8,158 nt of DNA from Clostridiaceae bacterium (GCA_018378255.1 JAGZXV010000230.1:1-8158), one strand, 5' to 3'. Positions 1-7,695 are shown, numbered from the stretch's first letter. The notes: generated from the letters alone by a model not told the origin. A program made the numbers and translations.

Positions 1-130
1 TCGGACCGCCTCTTTTTCATGCTGGGAGTCTTAGTTCCACTTAACGGTTGGAATCAGATCCCTGTATCGTTTGGTTCCTCCGTTCCGGTTCCCGCCCTGG
101 TTCTCCGCCATCCCTCCGCCCCGCTTTTTT
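1..130. repeat. Partial long inverted-repeat element (E1), one arm only
   Basis: This non-coding stretch is colinear with one arm of the 339-bp palindrome at the other end of the window. Read on the + strand, it matches the reverse complement of 7701-7828. Positions 1-8 equal the complement of 7821-7828. Positions 30-53 match the complement of 7778-7800 with one substitution and one inserted base. Positions 116-127 match 8019-8030 exactly. The sequence between these blocks has diverged but keeps nearly the same length. The other arm, if present, lies to the left of the window. The GC-rich end runs directly into six T residues (125-130). If the missing arm pairs with it, the element would end like a rho-independent terminator for rightward transcription. 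The nature of the family is unknown to me. Confidence 0.6.
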
Positions 131-208
131 GCGTATCTTTCTCAATCAAATCCCAATTTCCCCTCCTTCATTTTAAAACTCCCCGTAAATAAGCTGTCAA
201 AAAACTCC

Positions 209-248
209 TATACTAGAAGACAACTTCTGCAAAATGTAGTATTATAAT
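209..248 (+). promoter_or_regulatory. Candidate promoter region for the O-acyltransferase operon
   Basis: A perfect TATAAT sits at 243-248, 34 bp before the ATG of the first gene, in an AT-rich leader. A second -10-like hexamer, TATACT, lies at 209-214. No convincing TTGACA box stands at 16-18 bp from either hexamer; GACA at 219-222 is too far upstream of 243. A short inverted repeat, AGAAG at 215-219 and CTTCT at 224-228 with a 4-nt loop, lies just upstream of the better -10. It could be a small operator, though a repeat this short may be chance. The -10 at 243-248 is the preferred call. Confidence 0.4.
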
Positions 249-281
249 AAAGACAAAAACAAAGGATAAAGGAAAACAAAT

Positions 282-1694
282 ATGCTGTTTAGTTCATTGG
301 TATTTATCTGGTATTTTTTACCTATTGTATTTCTGGCCTATATCTGTATCCCCAATTTAAAAGTAAAAAATGGAATCCTTTTGATTTCCAGCATCCTTTT
401 TTATGCCTGGGGAGAGCCAAAATATGTGGTTTTGATGGTGATTTCCATTGGAATCAATTACATTTTCGGCCGATTAATTGATCAGTTCCAGGAAAAAGGA
501 CTGCGGCAGGCCATGGTTACGGTCTGTCTTATCGTGAATCTGGGGATCTTGGGATATTATAAATATTTTAATTTCTTTGCAGATCTGGTTAATATGGCTG
601 CCGGAAGGGAAGCTGTCGGGGCCAGGGACATTGTACTGCCCATCGGCATTTCTTTCTATACCTTCCAGGCGCTGTCCTATGTGGTGGATGTTTACAGACG
701 GAAAATTAAAGTTCAGAAAAATTTCTGGAACCTGGCTTTATATATCAGCTTTTTTCCGCAGCTGATTGCAGGGCCTATTGTGAAATATCACGAGATCGAT
801 ACACAATTAACCCGGCGGACCATATCCGCCGACCGGATGGCCTATGGGATTAAACGTTTCTGTTATGGGCTGGGTAAGAAAGTAATTCTTGCCAATACAT
901 TTGCGGCTGTGGTGGATAACGTGCTGACTTCGCCCAATCAGGAGTTGGCAAGCACTGGCCTGGCCTGGTTTACCATATTGCTGTATACTATGCAGATCTA
1001 TTATGATTTTTCCGGCTATTCAGATATGGCAATCGGACTTGGAAAGATTTTTGGATTTGACTTTATGGAGAACTTCAACTATCCTTATCTGTCCCAATCA
1101 GTCAGGGAATTCTGGAGACGGTGGCATATATCGCTGTCCACATGGTTCAGGGAATATCTGTATATTCCGTTGGGAGGAAACCGTAAAGGAAATGTCAGGA
1201 CTTATGTCAACCTGTTTATCGTATTTCTGGTAACAGGGCTTTGGCATGGCGCGGGGATTAATTTTGTGCTGTGGGGCGCTTATTATGGAGTATTTATTGT
1301 ACTGGAACGGCTGTTTCTGGGAGAGATTCTGGAAAAGAACCGATTCAAGGTGCTGAACCATATTTACACCATGTTTATAGTAATTGTCGGATGGATGCTG
1401 TTTCGGATTGAAAGCCTGGGGCAGATTAAGGAAATGGTGAAGGTGATGTTTTTTGGCCGGGGAGGCTGCTATACGATCCCCATGTTTGCGGACAAAAGGG
1501 TGATTTTCTGGTTTGTAACAGGCGTTCTGTTTTGCGGACCGGTGCAGGCTGTGTTTAAAGGGTTAAAGGTCCATTTATATGATGAAGAACGTATTTGCTG
1601 GTGGGATGTTGTGGTGATGGCTGTGCTGATGGGATTCTGCACTATGCTGCTGGTGAATAATACTTATAATCCGTTTATTTATTTCAGATTTTAA
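282..1694 (+). CDS. MBOAT family O-acyltransferase (AlgI/DltB-like)
   Basis: This is a 470-residue multi-pass membrane protein of the membrane-bound O-acyltransferase family. Members move an acyl group, usually acetyl, across the membrane to a secreted glycan or cell-wall polymer. Supporting motifs are LIAGPIVKYHEI in the first half, FWRRWHISLSTW starting at F277, the EYLYIPLGGNRKG loop, and TGLWHGAG with H322, the expected catalytic histidine of the family. The length fits AlgI-like proteins, which run to about 470-520 residues. The N-terminus MLFSSLVFIWYF is typical, and AAGGA at 269-273 lies 8 nt before the ATG, which supports this start. The next gene begins 13 bp downstream and encodes a DHHW/AlgX-like protein, the usual partner. 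This favours O-acetylation of an exported polysaccharide over D-alanylation, because no dltA, dltC or dltD is nearby. The exact substrate cannot be read from the sequence. Confidence 0.93.
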   Translation: MLFSSLVFIWYFLPIVFLAYICIPNLKVKNGILLISSILFYAWGEPKYVVLMVISIGINYIFGRLIDQFQEKGLRQAMVTVCLIVNLGILGYYKYFNFFADLVNMAAGREAVGARDIVLPIGISFYTFQALSYVVDVYRRKIKVQKNFWNLALYISFFPQLIAGPIVKYHEIDTQLTRRTISADRMAYGIKRFCYGLGKKVILANTFAAVVDNVLTSPNQELASTGLAWFTILLYTMQIYYDFSGYSDMAIGLGKIFGFDFMENFNYPYLSQSVREFWRRWHISLSTWFREYLYIPLGGNRKGNVRTYVNLFIVFLVTGLWHGAGINFVLWGAYYGVFIVLERLFLGEILEKNRFKVLNHIYTMFIVIVGWMLFRIESLGQIKEMVKVMFFGRGGCYTIPMFADKRVIFWFVTGVLFCGPVQAVFKGLKVHLYDEERICWWDVVVMAVLMGFCTMLLVNNTYNPFIYFRF

Positions 1695-1707
1695 GGAGGA
1701 AGGCAGA

Positions 1708-2805
1708 ATGAAGAAAAAGTGGATGATTGTATGTTTTTTTGCCATTTTACTATTGCCGAATCTGCTGGGGCTGGCATTTGGCTACCAGGCGGAATCTGAA
1801 AATACGGAAAACAGGGAACTGGCCGGAATGCCGGAGCTTTCCTGGGAAAATCTGAGCGGATTTCCTGGACAGGTGGAAGCGTATATTAATGACCATGCAC
1901 CGTTTCGGAGCCATTTTATAGATGCTTATGCTACTTTTAATATGGAGGCATTTCACAGCATAGATAATAAAGAAGTGATCATTGGTAAGGACAAATGGCT
2001 GTTTTATACGGGAAATGAGAGCATGATCGATACTCTTGGCGTATGTCCGTTTACGGAAGACCAGCATAAGATGATTCTGGAACGTTTGCTGGCTGTGCGG
2101 GATAAATATGTGGAGAATAAGGATGATTTTATCTTTTACATAGCGCCTAATAAAGAAATTGTGTACAGGCAGTTTGTGCCAGAGTATTATGATCCGTTGT
2201 CGGATACTTCAAAGGCAAAGGAACTGGTAAAATATATCCGTGAAAATTCGGATATTAAGGTTGTGTATCCGCTTGAGGAGTTGAAGGCGGCCAGCGGGGA
2301 GCAGATGGTCTATTATAAGACGGACACTCATTGGAATAATCTGGGCGGATTTATCGGAGTCCAGGAACTGATCGGAGCGGCGGGCGGTAATAAAGCTGAT
2401 TACCGTGATTTAAATATCTGTTCTGAAGAAGGCAGCCGGGGGGATTTGGGAGATTTAGGGCATACACCGATGCGGTATTTGGAGGAAACAGAGGTAACAT
2501 TTGAAGGATACCTTGATGAAGTGAACGTCGAGATGCTGGAGAACAATGACGATGGAAGCGGAGTGATAAGAGCCAGGGCCGAGGGGGCGCCGGATGGGAG
2601 ACGGCTGACCATGGTTAGGGATTCATTTGCGATTGCCATGGCCCCGGTTCTGATGAGGTATTTCCCGGAGACCATGTTTGTGGATTGGCAGAAGCTGCCG
2701 GAAGTGGATATGGGGGAAGAGAAAAATGGGGTGTTTGTGTATGAGATTGTGGAGCGGAACTTGGGCAGGATGTCTATGGATTTGGATGAGCTGCTGAAGG
2801 AATGA
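1708..2805 (+). CDS. DHHW / AlgX-AlgJ-like secreted SGNH-type protein, probable O-acetylation partner
   Basis: This 365-residue protein has a short basic N-terminus (MKKKW) followed by a hydrophobic segment to about residue 25, so it is probably exported or anchored outside the membrane. Motifs match the AlgX/AlgJ and DHHW families: NDHAPFRS near residue 60, GKDKWLFYTGNES near residue 95, KTDTHWNNLGG with D206 and H208, and MVRDSFA with S306. In AlgX-type enzymes the Asp-x-His pair and a serine form an SGNH-like triad that transfers acetyl groups to the polysaccharide, so D206, H208 and S306 are the candidate triad. A strong AAGGAGG at 1693-1699 overlaps the stop codon of the MBOAT gene, so the two genes are almost certainly co-transcribed. 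A run of seven T residues (1734-1740) lies within the signal segment. The gene ends just before double-hairpin repeat copy A. Confidence 0.85.
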   Translation: MKKKWMIVCFFAILLLPNLLGLAFGYQAESENTENRELAGMPELSWENLSGFPGQVEAYINDHAPFRSHFIDAYATFNMEAFHSIDNKEVIIGKDKWLFYTGNESMIDTLGVCPFTEDQHKMILERLLAVRDKYVENKDDFIFYIAPNKEIVYRQFVPEYYDPLSDTSKAKELVKYIRENSDIKVVYPLEELKAASGEQMVYYKTDTHWNNLGGFIGVQELIGAAGGNKADYRDLNICSEEGSRGDLGDLGHTPMRYLEETEVTFEGYLDEVNVEMLENNDDGSGVIRARAEGAPDGRRLTMVRDSFAIAMAPVLMRYFPETMFVDWQKLPEVDMGEEKNGVFVYEIVERNLGRMSMDLDELLKE

Positions 2806-2827
2806 ATAGAAGGGTGAATGGTGTTTT

Positions 2828-2926
2828 TTTACATGGAACGTGAAGGCATTTTTGAAAAAGCCTTCACGTTTTAAAGTAAAAGGTGAAGGCTTTTTCGAAA
2901 ATGCCTTCACCTTTAATGTTAAACAT
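2828..2926. repeat. Intergenic double-hairpin repeat, copy A
   Basis: Two hairpins stand 8 nt apart. Hairpin 1 (2837-2870) has perfect 11-bp arms, AACGTGAAGGC and GCCTTCACGTT, around a 12-nt AT-rich core. Hairpin 2 (2879-2914) has perfect 12-bp arms, AAAGGTGAAGGC and its complement. Hairpin 2 is also close to the reverse complement of hairpin 1, so the whole unit is palindromic at two scales. The outer ends, TTTACAT at 2828-2834 and ATGTTAAA at 2916-2923, are roughly inverted too. Copy B at 6124-6215 and partial copy C at 8112-8158 belong to the same family. The unit lies between the acetylation genes and glf. Hairpin 1 is followed by TTTT, so it might also act as a weak terminator. Confidence 0.85.
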
Positions 2927-2934
2927 AGTATAAT
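2906..2934 (+). promoter_or_regulatory. Probable glf promoter using repeat sequence as its -35
   Basis: A perfect TATAAT lies at 2929-2934. Exactly 17 bp upstream is TTCACC (2906-2911), which matches the TTGACA consensus at four of six positions. That -35 hexamer falls inside the 3' arm of hairpin 2 of repeat copy A, so the mobile-looking repeat would donate half of the promoter. The -10 is 49 bp before the glf ATG. The same position after copy B carries no -10 box. Confidence 0.55.
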
Positions 2935-2982
2935 AAACTCGTTATCTAAATTCAGAATTAATTCCAAAGGAGTACATCACTC

Positions 2983-4083
2983 ATGAAAAAATATGATTAT
3001 GTCCTGATAGGCGCCGGCTTATTTTCAGGAGTTTTTGCATATGAAGCCGCTAAGAAAGGTAAAAAATGTCTCGTAGTTGAAAAACGCAGCCATATTGGCG
3101 GCAATGTTTATTGTCCGGAAGTGGAAGGAATTCACGTCCATCAGTATGGCGCGCATATTTTCCATACCAGTAACAAAGAGATATGGAATTATGTCAATGA
3201 ACTGGCTGATTTTAACCGTTTCACCAACAGCCCGGTGGCCAATTATAAGGGTGAAATATATAACATGCCTTTTAATATGAATACATTTAATAAAATGTGG
3301 GGGGTAATCACTCCTCAGGAGGCCAGAGAAAAGATAGAGGAGCAAAAAAAGGCCGTAACCGGAGAACCGAAGAATTTAGAAGAGCAGGCCGTGAGCCTTG
3401 TTGGAACGGATATTTATGAAAAATTAGTGAAAGGTTATACAGAAAAACAGTGGGGACGCGACTGCCGTGAACTCCCCAGCTTTATTATAAGAAGGCTTCC
3501 GGTGCGTTTTACCTATGATAATAATTATTTTAACGATTTGTATCAGGGAATACCGGTTGGTGGGTATAATGTGATTGTGGACAAGTTGTTTGCAGACTGC
3601 GATATTGAATGCGGGGCGGATTATCTGGAGAAGAAGGAATATTATGATTCTTTAGGTGAGACTGTTGTCTACACAGGCACCGTGGATGCTTATTTTGATT
3701 ACTGTTATGGTAAACTGGAATACAGAAGTCTGAGATTTGAGACGGAAGTTATTGACACGGACAATTACCAGGGAAATGCGGTGGTTAATTATACGGACCG
3801 GGAAACGCCATACACCAGGATCATTGAGCACAAGCATTTTGAATTTGGAACACAGCCTAAAACCGTGATAACGAAAGAGTACCCGGCGGACTGGAGCGAA
3901 GGGATGGAACCGTATTATCCGGTAAATGATGAGAAAAACCAGGCATTATACCAGAAATATGCGGATTTGGCGGCTAAAGAAAATCATGTGATATTTGGCG
4001 GAAGGCTTGGGGAATATAAGTATTATGATATGGACAAGGTGATTGAATCGGCTTTGGCAGCGGTAGATAAGTATCAGAGATAG
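2983..4083 (+). CDS. glf: UDP-galactopyranose mutase
   Basis: This flavoenzyme converts UDP-galactopyranose to UDP-galactofuranose in the cytoplasm, the donor for galactofuranose residues in surface glycans. The 366-residue length is normal for bacterial Glf. The N-terminus carries the FAD-binding fold with G10-x-G12-xxx-G16 (IGAGLFSG), the ribose-binding E33 and the IGGN motif at 38-41. Next come the QYGAHIFHTS block, MPFNMNTF, and RRLPVRFTYDNNYFND. R175 and R279 stand where the family's two substrate-phosphate arginines (R174 and R280 in the Escherichia coli enzyme) are expected. The C-terminus has the usual FGGRLGEYKYYDMD motif. AAAGGAG at 2966-2972 with 10-nt spacing supports the start. 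The gene has its own likely promoter and precedes two glycosyltransferases, one of which may use its product. Confidence 0.97.
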   Translation: MKKYDYVLIGAGLFSGVFAYEAAKKGKKCLVVEKRSHIGGNVYCPEVEGIHVHQYGAHIFHTSNKEIWNYVNELADFNRFTNSPVANYKGEIYNMPFNMNTFNKMWGVITPQEAREKIEEQKKAVTGEPKNLEEQAVSLVGTDIYEKLVKGYTEKQWGRDCRELPSFIIRRLPVRFTYDNNYFNDLYQGIPVGGYNVIVDKLFADCDIECGADYLEKKEYYDSLGETVVYTGTVDAYFDYCYGKLEYRSLRFETEVIDTDNYQGNAVVNYTDRETPYTRIIEHKHFEFGTQPKTVITKEYPADWSEGMEPYYPVNDEKNQALYQKYADLAAKENHVIFGGRLGEYKYYDMDKVIESALAAVDKYQR

Positions 4084-4152
4084 AAATACTGGCTTAAAAA
4101 CACTGTATCCGGCCTTTACAGGCCGCAGCGGCAGGTGGAATATGAGGAACTT

Positions 4153-5112
4153 ATGAAAGTATTAATGGCAACATACCAGGGGGAGCGTTATCTTGGCAGG
4201 CAGTTGGATTCTATTTTGGGGCAGACGGTTAAGCCGTCCGGCATTTTGATATCAGATGATTTATCTTCGGACAGAACCGTGGAAATCATCAGGGATTACC
4301 AGAGACGTTATCCGGGATGGATCCATCTTCTGGACAATGAGAAGGCATCGGGCGGAGCTGCGGCCAATTTTCTGCGGATGCTTTCCCATGAAGCAAAAAA
4401 TAAATCATGCCAGGAGAAATATTTCCTTTTAAGCGATCAGGATGATGTGTGGATGCCGGATAAAGTGGAAAAACTTCTGGAAAAGATGGAGGAAATGGAA
4501 TTGCGCTATGGAGTGGATACGCCAATTCTCGTTCATTCCGACATGAAAGTAGCGGGGGCGGATCTTTCTGAGATTCATCCCAGCTTTTTTGCATATCAGC
4601 ACATCAGCCCGGAGCGAACTGCATTAAACCAGCTGCTGGTCCAGAATCCTGTGACCGGCGGAGCTGCTATGTTTAACAGGGCAATGCTTCCATACCTGGA
4701 GAAGATTCCGGAAAACTGTTTTATGCATGATTGGTGGCTGGCACTTTTGGCCGGCTGTTTTGGGAAAATCGGCTTTGTGAACCATCCGCTGTCATTTTAC
4801 AGACAGCATGAGGGCAATACGCTGGGAGCCAGAAGCAGTAGGGATATTACCCAGTATGCAGAGCGGTTTACAGAGGAGAAGAACAGACAGGTAAAGGAGA
4901 ATTACAGGAAAATGTTCGGGCAGGCGGCCTGTCTTTTGGAACAGTTTCCGGATCAGCTTAATGAGGAGCAGAAAGCGGTTTTGAGGGCATTTTTGAGAAT
5001 ACCATGTGGAAATTTTTTTACCAGGTCATTTCTCATAAAGAAATATCATTTTTATAAAAATACATTGGCCGGAACCATAGCACAGTGTTTTACAATGGGG
5101 ATCCGGCGATAG
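4153..5112 (+). CDS. Family 2 glycosyltransferase (rhamnosyltransferase-like type)
   Basis: This cytoplasmic GT-A glycosyltransferase probably adds a sugar to a lipid-linked polysaccharide unit. The start KVLMATYQGERYLGRQLDS is the family's canonical first strand. The nucleotide-binding aspartates are at D35-D36 (SDDLSSD). The metal-binding and acceptor motif DQDDVW spans 95-100. VTGGA starts at residue 167, HDWW starts at H192, and the YRQHEGNTLGA segment follows. This set is typical of the branch holding RgpB/RfbF-type rhamnosyltransferases, but sugar specificity cannot be assigned. I prefer ATG 4153 (319 residues) because the fold begins immediately after it. An in-frame GTG at 4135 would add six residues and has only a weak ribosome site. 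AGGTGGA (4133-4139) and GAGGA (4144-4148) are the nearest Shine-Dalgarno-like stretches, neither ideally spaced. The gap after glf is 69 bp and contains a small CGGCC/GGCCG stem at 4110-4125. Confidence 0.9.
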   Translation: MKVLMATYQGERYLGRQLDSILGQTVKPSGILISDDLSSDRTVEIIRDYQRRYPGWIHLLDNEKASGGAAANFLRMLSHEAKNKSCQEKYFLLSDQDDVWMPDKVEKLLEKMEEMELRYGVDTPILVHSDMKVAGADLSEIHPSFFAYQHISPERTALNQLLVQNPVTGGAAMFNRAMLPYLEKIPENCFMHDWWLALLAGCFGKIGFVNHPLSFYRQHEGNTLGARSSRDITQYAERFTEEKNRQVKENYRKMFGQAACLLEQFPDQLNEEQKAVLRAFLRIPCGNFFTRSFLIKKYHFYKNTLAGTIAQCFTMGIRR

Positions 5113-5135
5113 AACGTTACCAGAAGGAGTTTGAA

Positions 5136-6110
5136 ATGGAACAGCAGCCATTGGTCAGCATTAACTGCATTACCTATAACCATGAAGAATATATAAGGAA
5201 GACGCTGGAATCATTTTTGATGCAGAAGGTGAACTTTCCTTTTGAAATACTGGTTCATGATGATGCTTCTACAGATAAAACGGCGGAGATTATCAGGGAG
5301 TTTGCAGAAAAATACCCGGACATCATAAAACCCATGTATCAGGCGGAAAACCAGTATTCCCAGGGGATTTCCAATATAAGCGGAGCATTTAATTTTCCGA
5401 GGGCCAGAGGCAAATACATCTGTATGTGCGAAGGCGATGACTATTGGACGGATCCGCTGAAAATGCAGATGCAGGTGGATTATATGGAGAGCCACCCGGA
5501 CTGTACCTTGTGTTTTCACAGCGCAAAGACCGAGGTGGTGGACGGTTCGATGACCGAAGGGCGGGTGCGGCCTTATACGGAAGACAGAATCGTTACACCG
5601 GAGGAAATTATTGACAAGACATCCGGTTATGCCACAGCTTCCCTGATGTTTCCGGCAAAATATGTAAAGGAACTGCCGCGCTATTATACTGACTGCCAGG
5701 TGGGGGATATTCCGCTGCAGCTGATGATGGCCGAACACGGGTATGGCTATTATATGGACCGGGACATGTGTGTTTACCGGGTGGGAGTGAGCCAATCCTG
5801 GACAACGGCAGGTAAAAAGGGAAATTACAGAGAAAAACAACGGAAATATTATGAAAATATGAAATGGATGTATGAGGAATTTGACCGTGTGACCGGCGGC
5901 CGGTTCCATAAGGAAGCGGTGTCGGCGGCAGAGCGGATATATTTTTTGACTATGGTGAATACGAGACAGTATGATCAGGTGCTGCGGCCGGAGTTTAAGC
6001 GGTATTATAAAGAGCTGTCGGACCGGACCAGGTTTTTTATTCAGATGGAAGTTAAGGTCCCGTGGCTGTACCGGCTGTTACAGAAGGCGGCGTATGCGGT
6101 ACGGCGGTGA
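5136..6110 (+). CDS. Family 2 glycosyltransferase
   Basis: This is a second cytoplasmic GT-A glycosyltransferase, 324 residues from ATG 5136. It opens with PLVSINCITYNHEEYIRKTL. The nucleotide-binding HDDAST follows at 41-46, with aspartates D42 and D43. The metal-binding CEGDDYWTDPLK starts at C98, with D101 and D102 as the DxD-like pair. A tyrosine-rich second half follows and the protein ends in a basic tail. Its relatives are common in Firmicute capsule and exopolysaccharide clusters; the donor and acceptor are unknown. The reading frame stays open upstream to a GTG at 5085, which would overlap the preceding gene by 28 bp. However, AAGGAG at 5124-5129 lies 6 nt before ATG 5136 and the conserved fold begins right there, so 5136 is chosen. 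The gap to the previous gene is then 23 bp, consistent with co-transcription from the glf promoter. Confidence 0.92.
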   Translation: MEQQPLVSINCITYNHEEYIRKTLESFLMQKVNFPFEILVHDDASTDKTAEIIREFAEKYPDIIKPMYQAENQYSQGISNISGAFNFPRARGKYICMCEGDDYWTDPLKMQMQVDYMESHPDCTLCFHSAKTEVVDGSMTEGRVRPYTEDRIVTPEEIIDKTSGYATASLMFPAKYVKELPRYYTDCQVGDIPLQLMMAEHGYGYYMDRDMCVYRVGVSQSWTTAGKKGNYREKQRKYYENMKWMYEEFDRVTGGRFHKEAVSAAERIYFLTMVNTRQYDQVLRPEFKRYYKELSDRTRFFIQMEVKVPWLYRLLQKAAYAVRR

Positions 6111-6123
6111 GGTTATTTGCCGA

Positions 6124-6215
6124 TTTACATGAAACGTGAAGGCATTTTCGAAAAAGCCTTGAGGTTTTACATTAAAACGTGAAGGCATTTTCGAAAATGC
6201 CTTCACGTTTAACAT
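6124..6215. repeat. Intergenic double-hairpin repeat, copy B
   Basis: This has the same architecture as copy A: two hairpins 8 nt apart. Hairpin 1 (6133-6166) has arms AACGTGAAGGC and GCCTTGAGGTT, which pair except for two G-G clashes (6136/6163 and 6138/6161). Hairpin 2 (6175-6210) is a perfect 36-bp palindrome centred on TTCGAA, with arms beginning AAACGTGAAGGC. The element fills most of the gap between the second glycosyltransferase and the flippase. It would lie in the flippase leader if transcription runs through from upstream. There is no strong T-run after it, so it is not a clear terminator. Confidence 0.87.
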
Positions 6216-6222
6216 AAAAAGT

Positions 6223-6229
6223 GGAAGGA
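6223..6229 (+). promoter_or_regulatory. Ribosome binding site of the flippase gene
   Basis: GGAAGGA lies 8 nt before the ATG at 6238 and begins only 13 nt after the perfect palindrome of repeat copy B. The close packing means a folded palindrome in the mRNA could affect ribosome access, though it does not itself bury the site. No -10 box is visible between the repeat and the start codon, so the flippase probably depends on read-through from upstream. Confidence 0.6.
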
Positions 6230-6237
6230 ACGATACA

Positions 6238-7695
6238 ATGGCATCAAGTGAAACAAAAACAAAAGTGCTGAACGGCCTGTTCTGGAAGATCATGGAGAAC
6301 GGTGGCTCTCAGGGAATACAATTTCTGGTATCCGTCATCCTGGCTCGTATGCTGTCCCCGGAAGAATATGGCATTGTGGCAATTATTACAATCTTTATCA
6401 CAATTGCCAATGTACTGGTACAGAATGGATTCAGCACAGCCCTGATACAGAAGCAAAATGTGGATGATGCTGATTTTTCATCTGTGTTCTTTTTCAACCT
6501 TATGACCTCAGGGCTCATTTATATCTGCCTGTTTATTGGCGCTCCGTGGATTGCTGCATTCTATCATAACGAAGAAATGACAGCGGTCATCCGCGTGCTG
6601 TCAATTATTCTGTTCCCGGGGGGAGTGACATCCATACAAAATGCCTATATTTCCAGAAAATTGGAGTTTAAAGGCCTGTTCCTGGCTACTTTAGGGGCAG
6701 CCCTTATATCCGGAGGCGTCAGCATTGGAATGGCGTTTTTCGGGATGGGAGTTTGGGCGCTGGCATGGCAGCAGATCATGTATTATTTCTCTTTGATGAT
6801 AATACTGTTTATTACGATCAGCTGGAGACCTAAGTTTATCTTTGCATTTGAGCGGATCAAGGGAATGTTCGCATTTGGATGGAAACTGCTGTGCGCGTCT
6901 CTGATCGATACCATATTTAATAATATCCATGGGCTGATTATGGGAAAAATATATAATGAAGGTGTGCTGGGCAATTATAACAGGGGAGACCAATTTCCCA
7001 AACTCATTGTTAATAATCTGAGCGCTGCCATTCAGTCGGTTATGCTCCCGGTTCTTGCAGCCAGCCAGAATGATCTGGCCCGGGTCAAAAGCATGCTGAG
7101 AAGATCCATTGTGACCAGCTCATTTCTTGTGCTGCCTATGATGGCGGGCATGATTGCAGTGGCAGATTCTTTGGTATTGGCACTGCTTGGTGAAAAATGG
7201 ATGTCTTGTGTGCCATACCTCAGAATTATGTGTGTGGCCTATTCCTTTTGGCCCATTCATATTGCAAACCTTCAGGCTTTAAATGCGGTGGGGAGAAGTG
7301 ATATTTTCCTCAAGCTGGAGGTGATAAAAAAGGCTGTGGGACTAGTCGTACTTTTAATTGGAATTCAGTATGGGGCCATAACATTGGTAGCGCTGAAGGC
7401 GGTGGCGGACTTTATCTGTACATTTATTAATGCATGGCCGAATAAAAAACTGCTGAATTACAGTATCGGGGAACAGTGGATTGACATTCTGCCGTCCGTG
7501 GTGGTGTCCTGCTTGATGTGCGTCATGGTGTTCGGAATCCAGTTTATCATTCCGGGAGTTTGGCTGTGTCTGGTTGTGCAGATGGTGGCAGGCGTGCTCA
7601 TCTATGCGGGGCTGTCGTGGGTGTTCCGGCTGGAGAGTTTTGAATATCTGAGAAGGATTGTGTTGGAGAGAATTGGGATTTTGGTGAGAAAGTAA
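6238..7695 (+). CDS. Wzx-type lipopolysaccharide/polysaccharide flippase (MOP/MATE superfamily)
   Basis: This 485-residue polytopic membrane protein has about 12-14 hydrophobic segments. It should flip undecaprenyl-linked glycan repeat units from the cytoplasmic to the outer face. The N-terminus fits the polysaccharide biosynthesis (Wzx/TuaB-like) family: a short polar start, then GLFWKIMENGGSQGIQF and VILARMLSPEEYGIVAII. A conserved central block (GKIYNEGVLGNYNRGDQFP) and the LGEKWMSCVPYLRIMC segment in the second half also fit. The length is normal for the family and the frame is intact. The start ATG has GGAAGGA at good spacing. The gene sits alone between repeat copy B and the 339-bp palindrome, physically apart from the glf block although on the same strand. 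The name wzx is plausible, but the substrate and subgroup cannot be set from sequence alone. Confidence 0.92.
   Translation: MASSETKTKVLNGLFWKIMENGGSQGIQFLVSVILARMLSPEEYGIVAIITIFITIANVLVQNGFSTALIQKQNVDDADFSSVFFFNLMTSGLIYICLFIGAPWIAAFYHNEEMTAVIRVLSIILFPGGVTSIQNAYISRKLEFKGLFLATLGAALISGGVSIGMAFFGMGVWALAWQQIMYYFSLMIILFITISWRPKFIFAFERIKGMFAFGWKLLCASLIDTIFNNIHGLIMGKIYNEGVLGNYNRGDQFPKLIVNNLSAAIQSVMLPVLAASQNDLARVKSMLRRSIVTSSFLVLPMMAGMIAVADSLVLALLGEKWMSCVPYLRIMCVAYSFWPIHIANLQALNAVGRSDIFLKLEVIKKAVGLVVLLIGIQYGAITLVALKAVADFICTFINAWPNKKLLNYSIGEQWIDILPSVVVSCLMCVMVFGIQFIIPGVWLCLVVQMVAGVLIYAGLSWVFRLESFEYLRRIVLERIGILVRK

Noticed and set aside
1734..1740. A run of seven T residues in the signal segment of the DHHW-like gene as a phase-variation tract.
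   Set aside because: The run is short, the frame is intact, and tracts of this length are common in AT-rich genomes. A similar run of seven A at 3344-3350 in glf was set aside for the same reason.
2623..2967. A - strand frame here and another at 6078-6293 share a similar peptide (around KAFSK...FTFHV), which could suggest a repeated small protein family.
   Set aside because: The shared peptide is simply the double-hairpin repeat translated in the same frame. The rest of each frame overlaps real genes and is unrelated.
4110..4125. A small CGGCC/GGCCG hairpin between glf and the first glycosyltransferase as a terminator.
   Set aside because: The stem is only 5 bp and no T-run follows. The downstream gene has no visible promoter, so read-through is more likely.
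5211..5909. A 232-codon - strand open frame.
   Set aside because: It lies opposite the second glycosyltransferase, whose motifs are clear. The antisense product is rich in His, Ile and Phe with no recognisable domain, as expected of a shadow frame.
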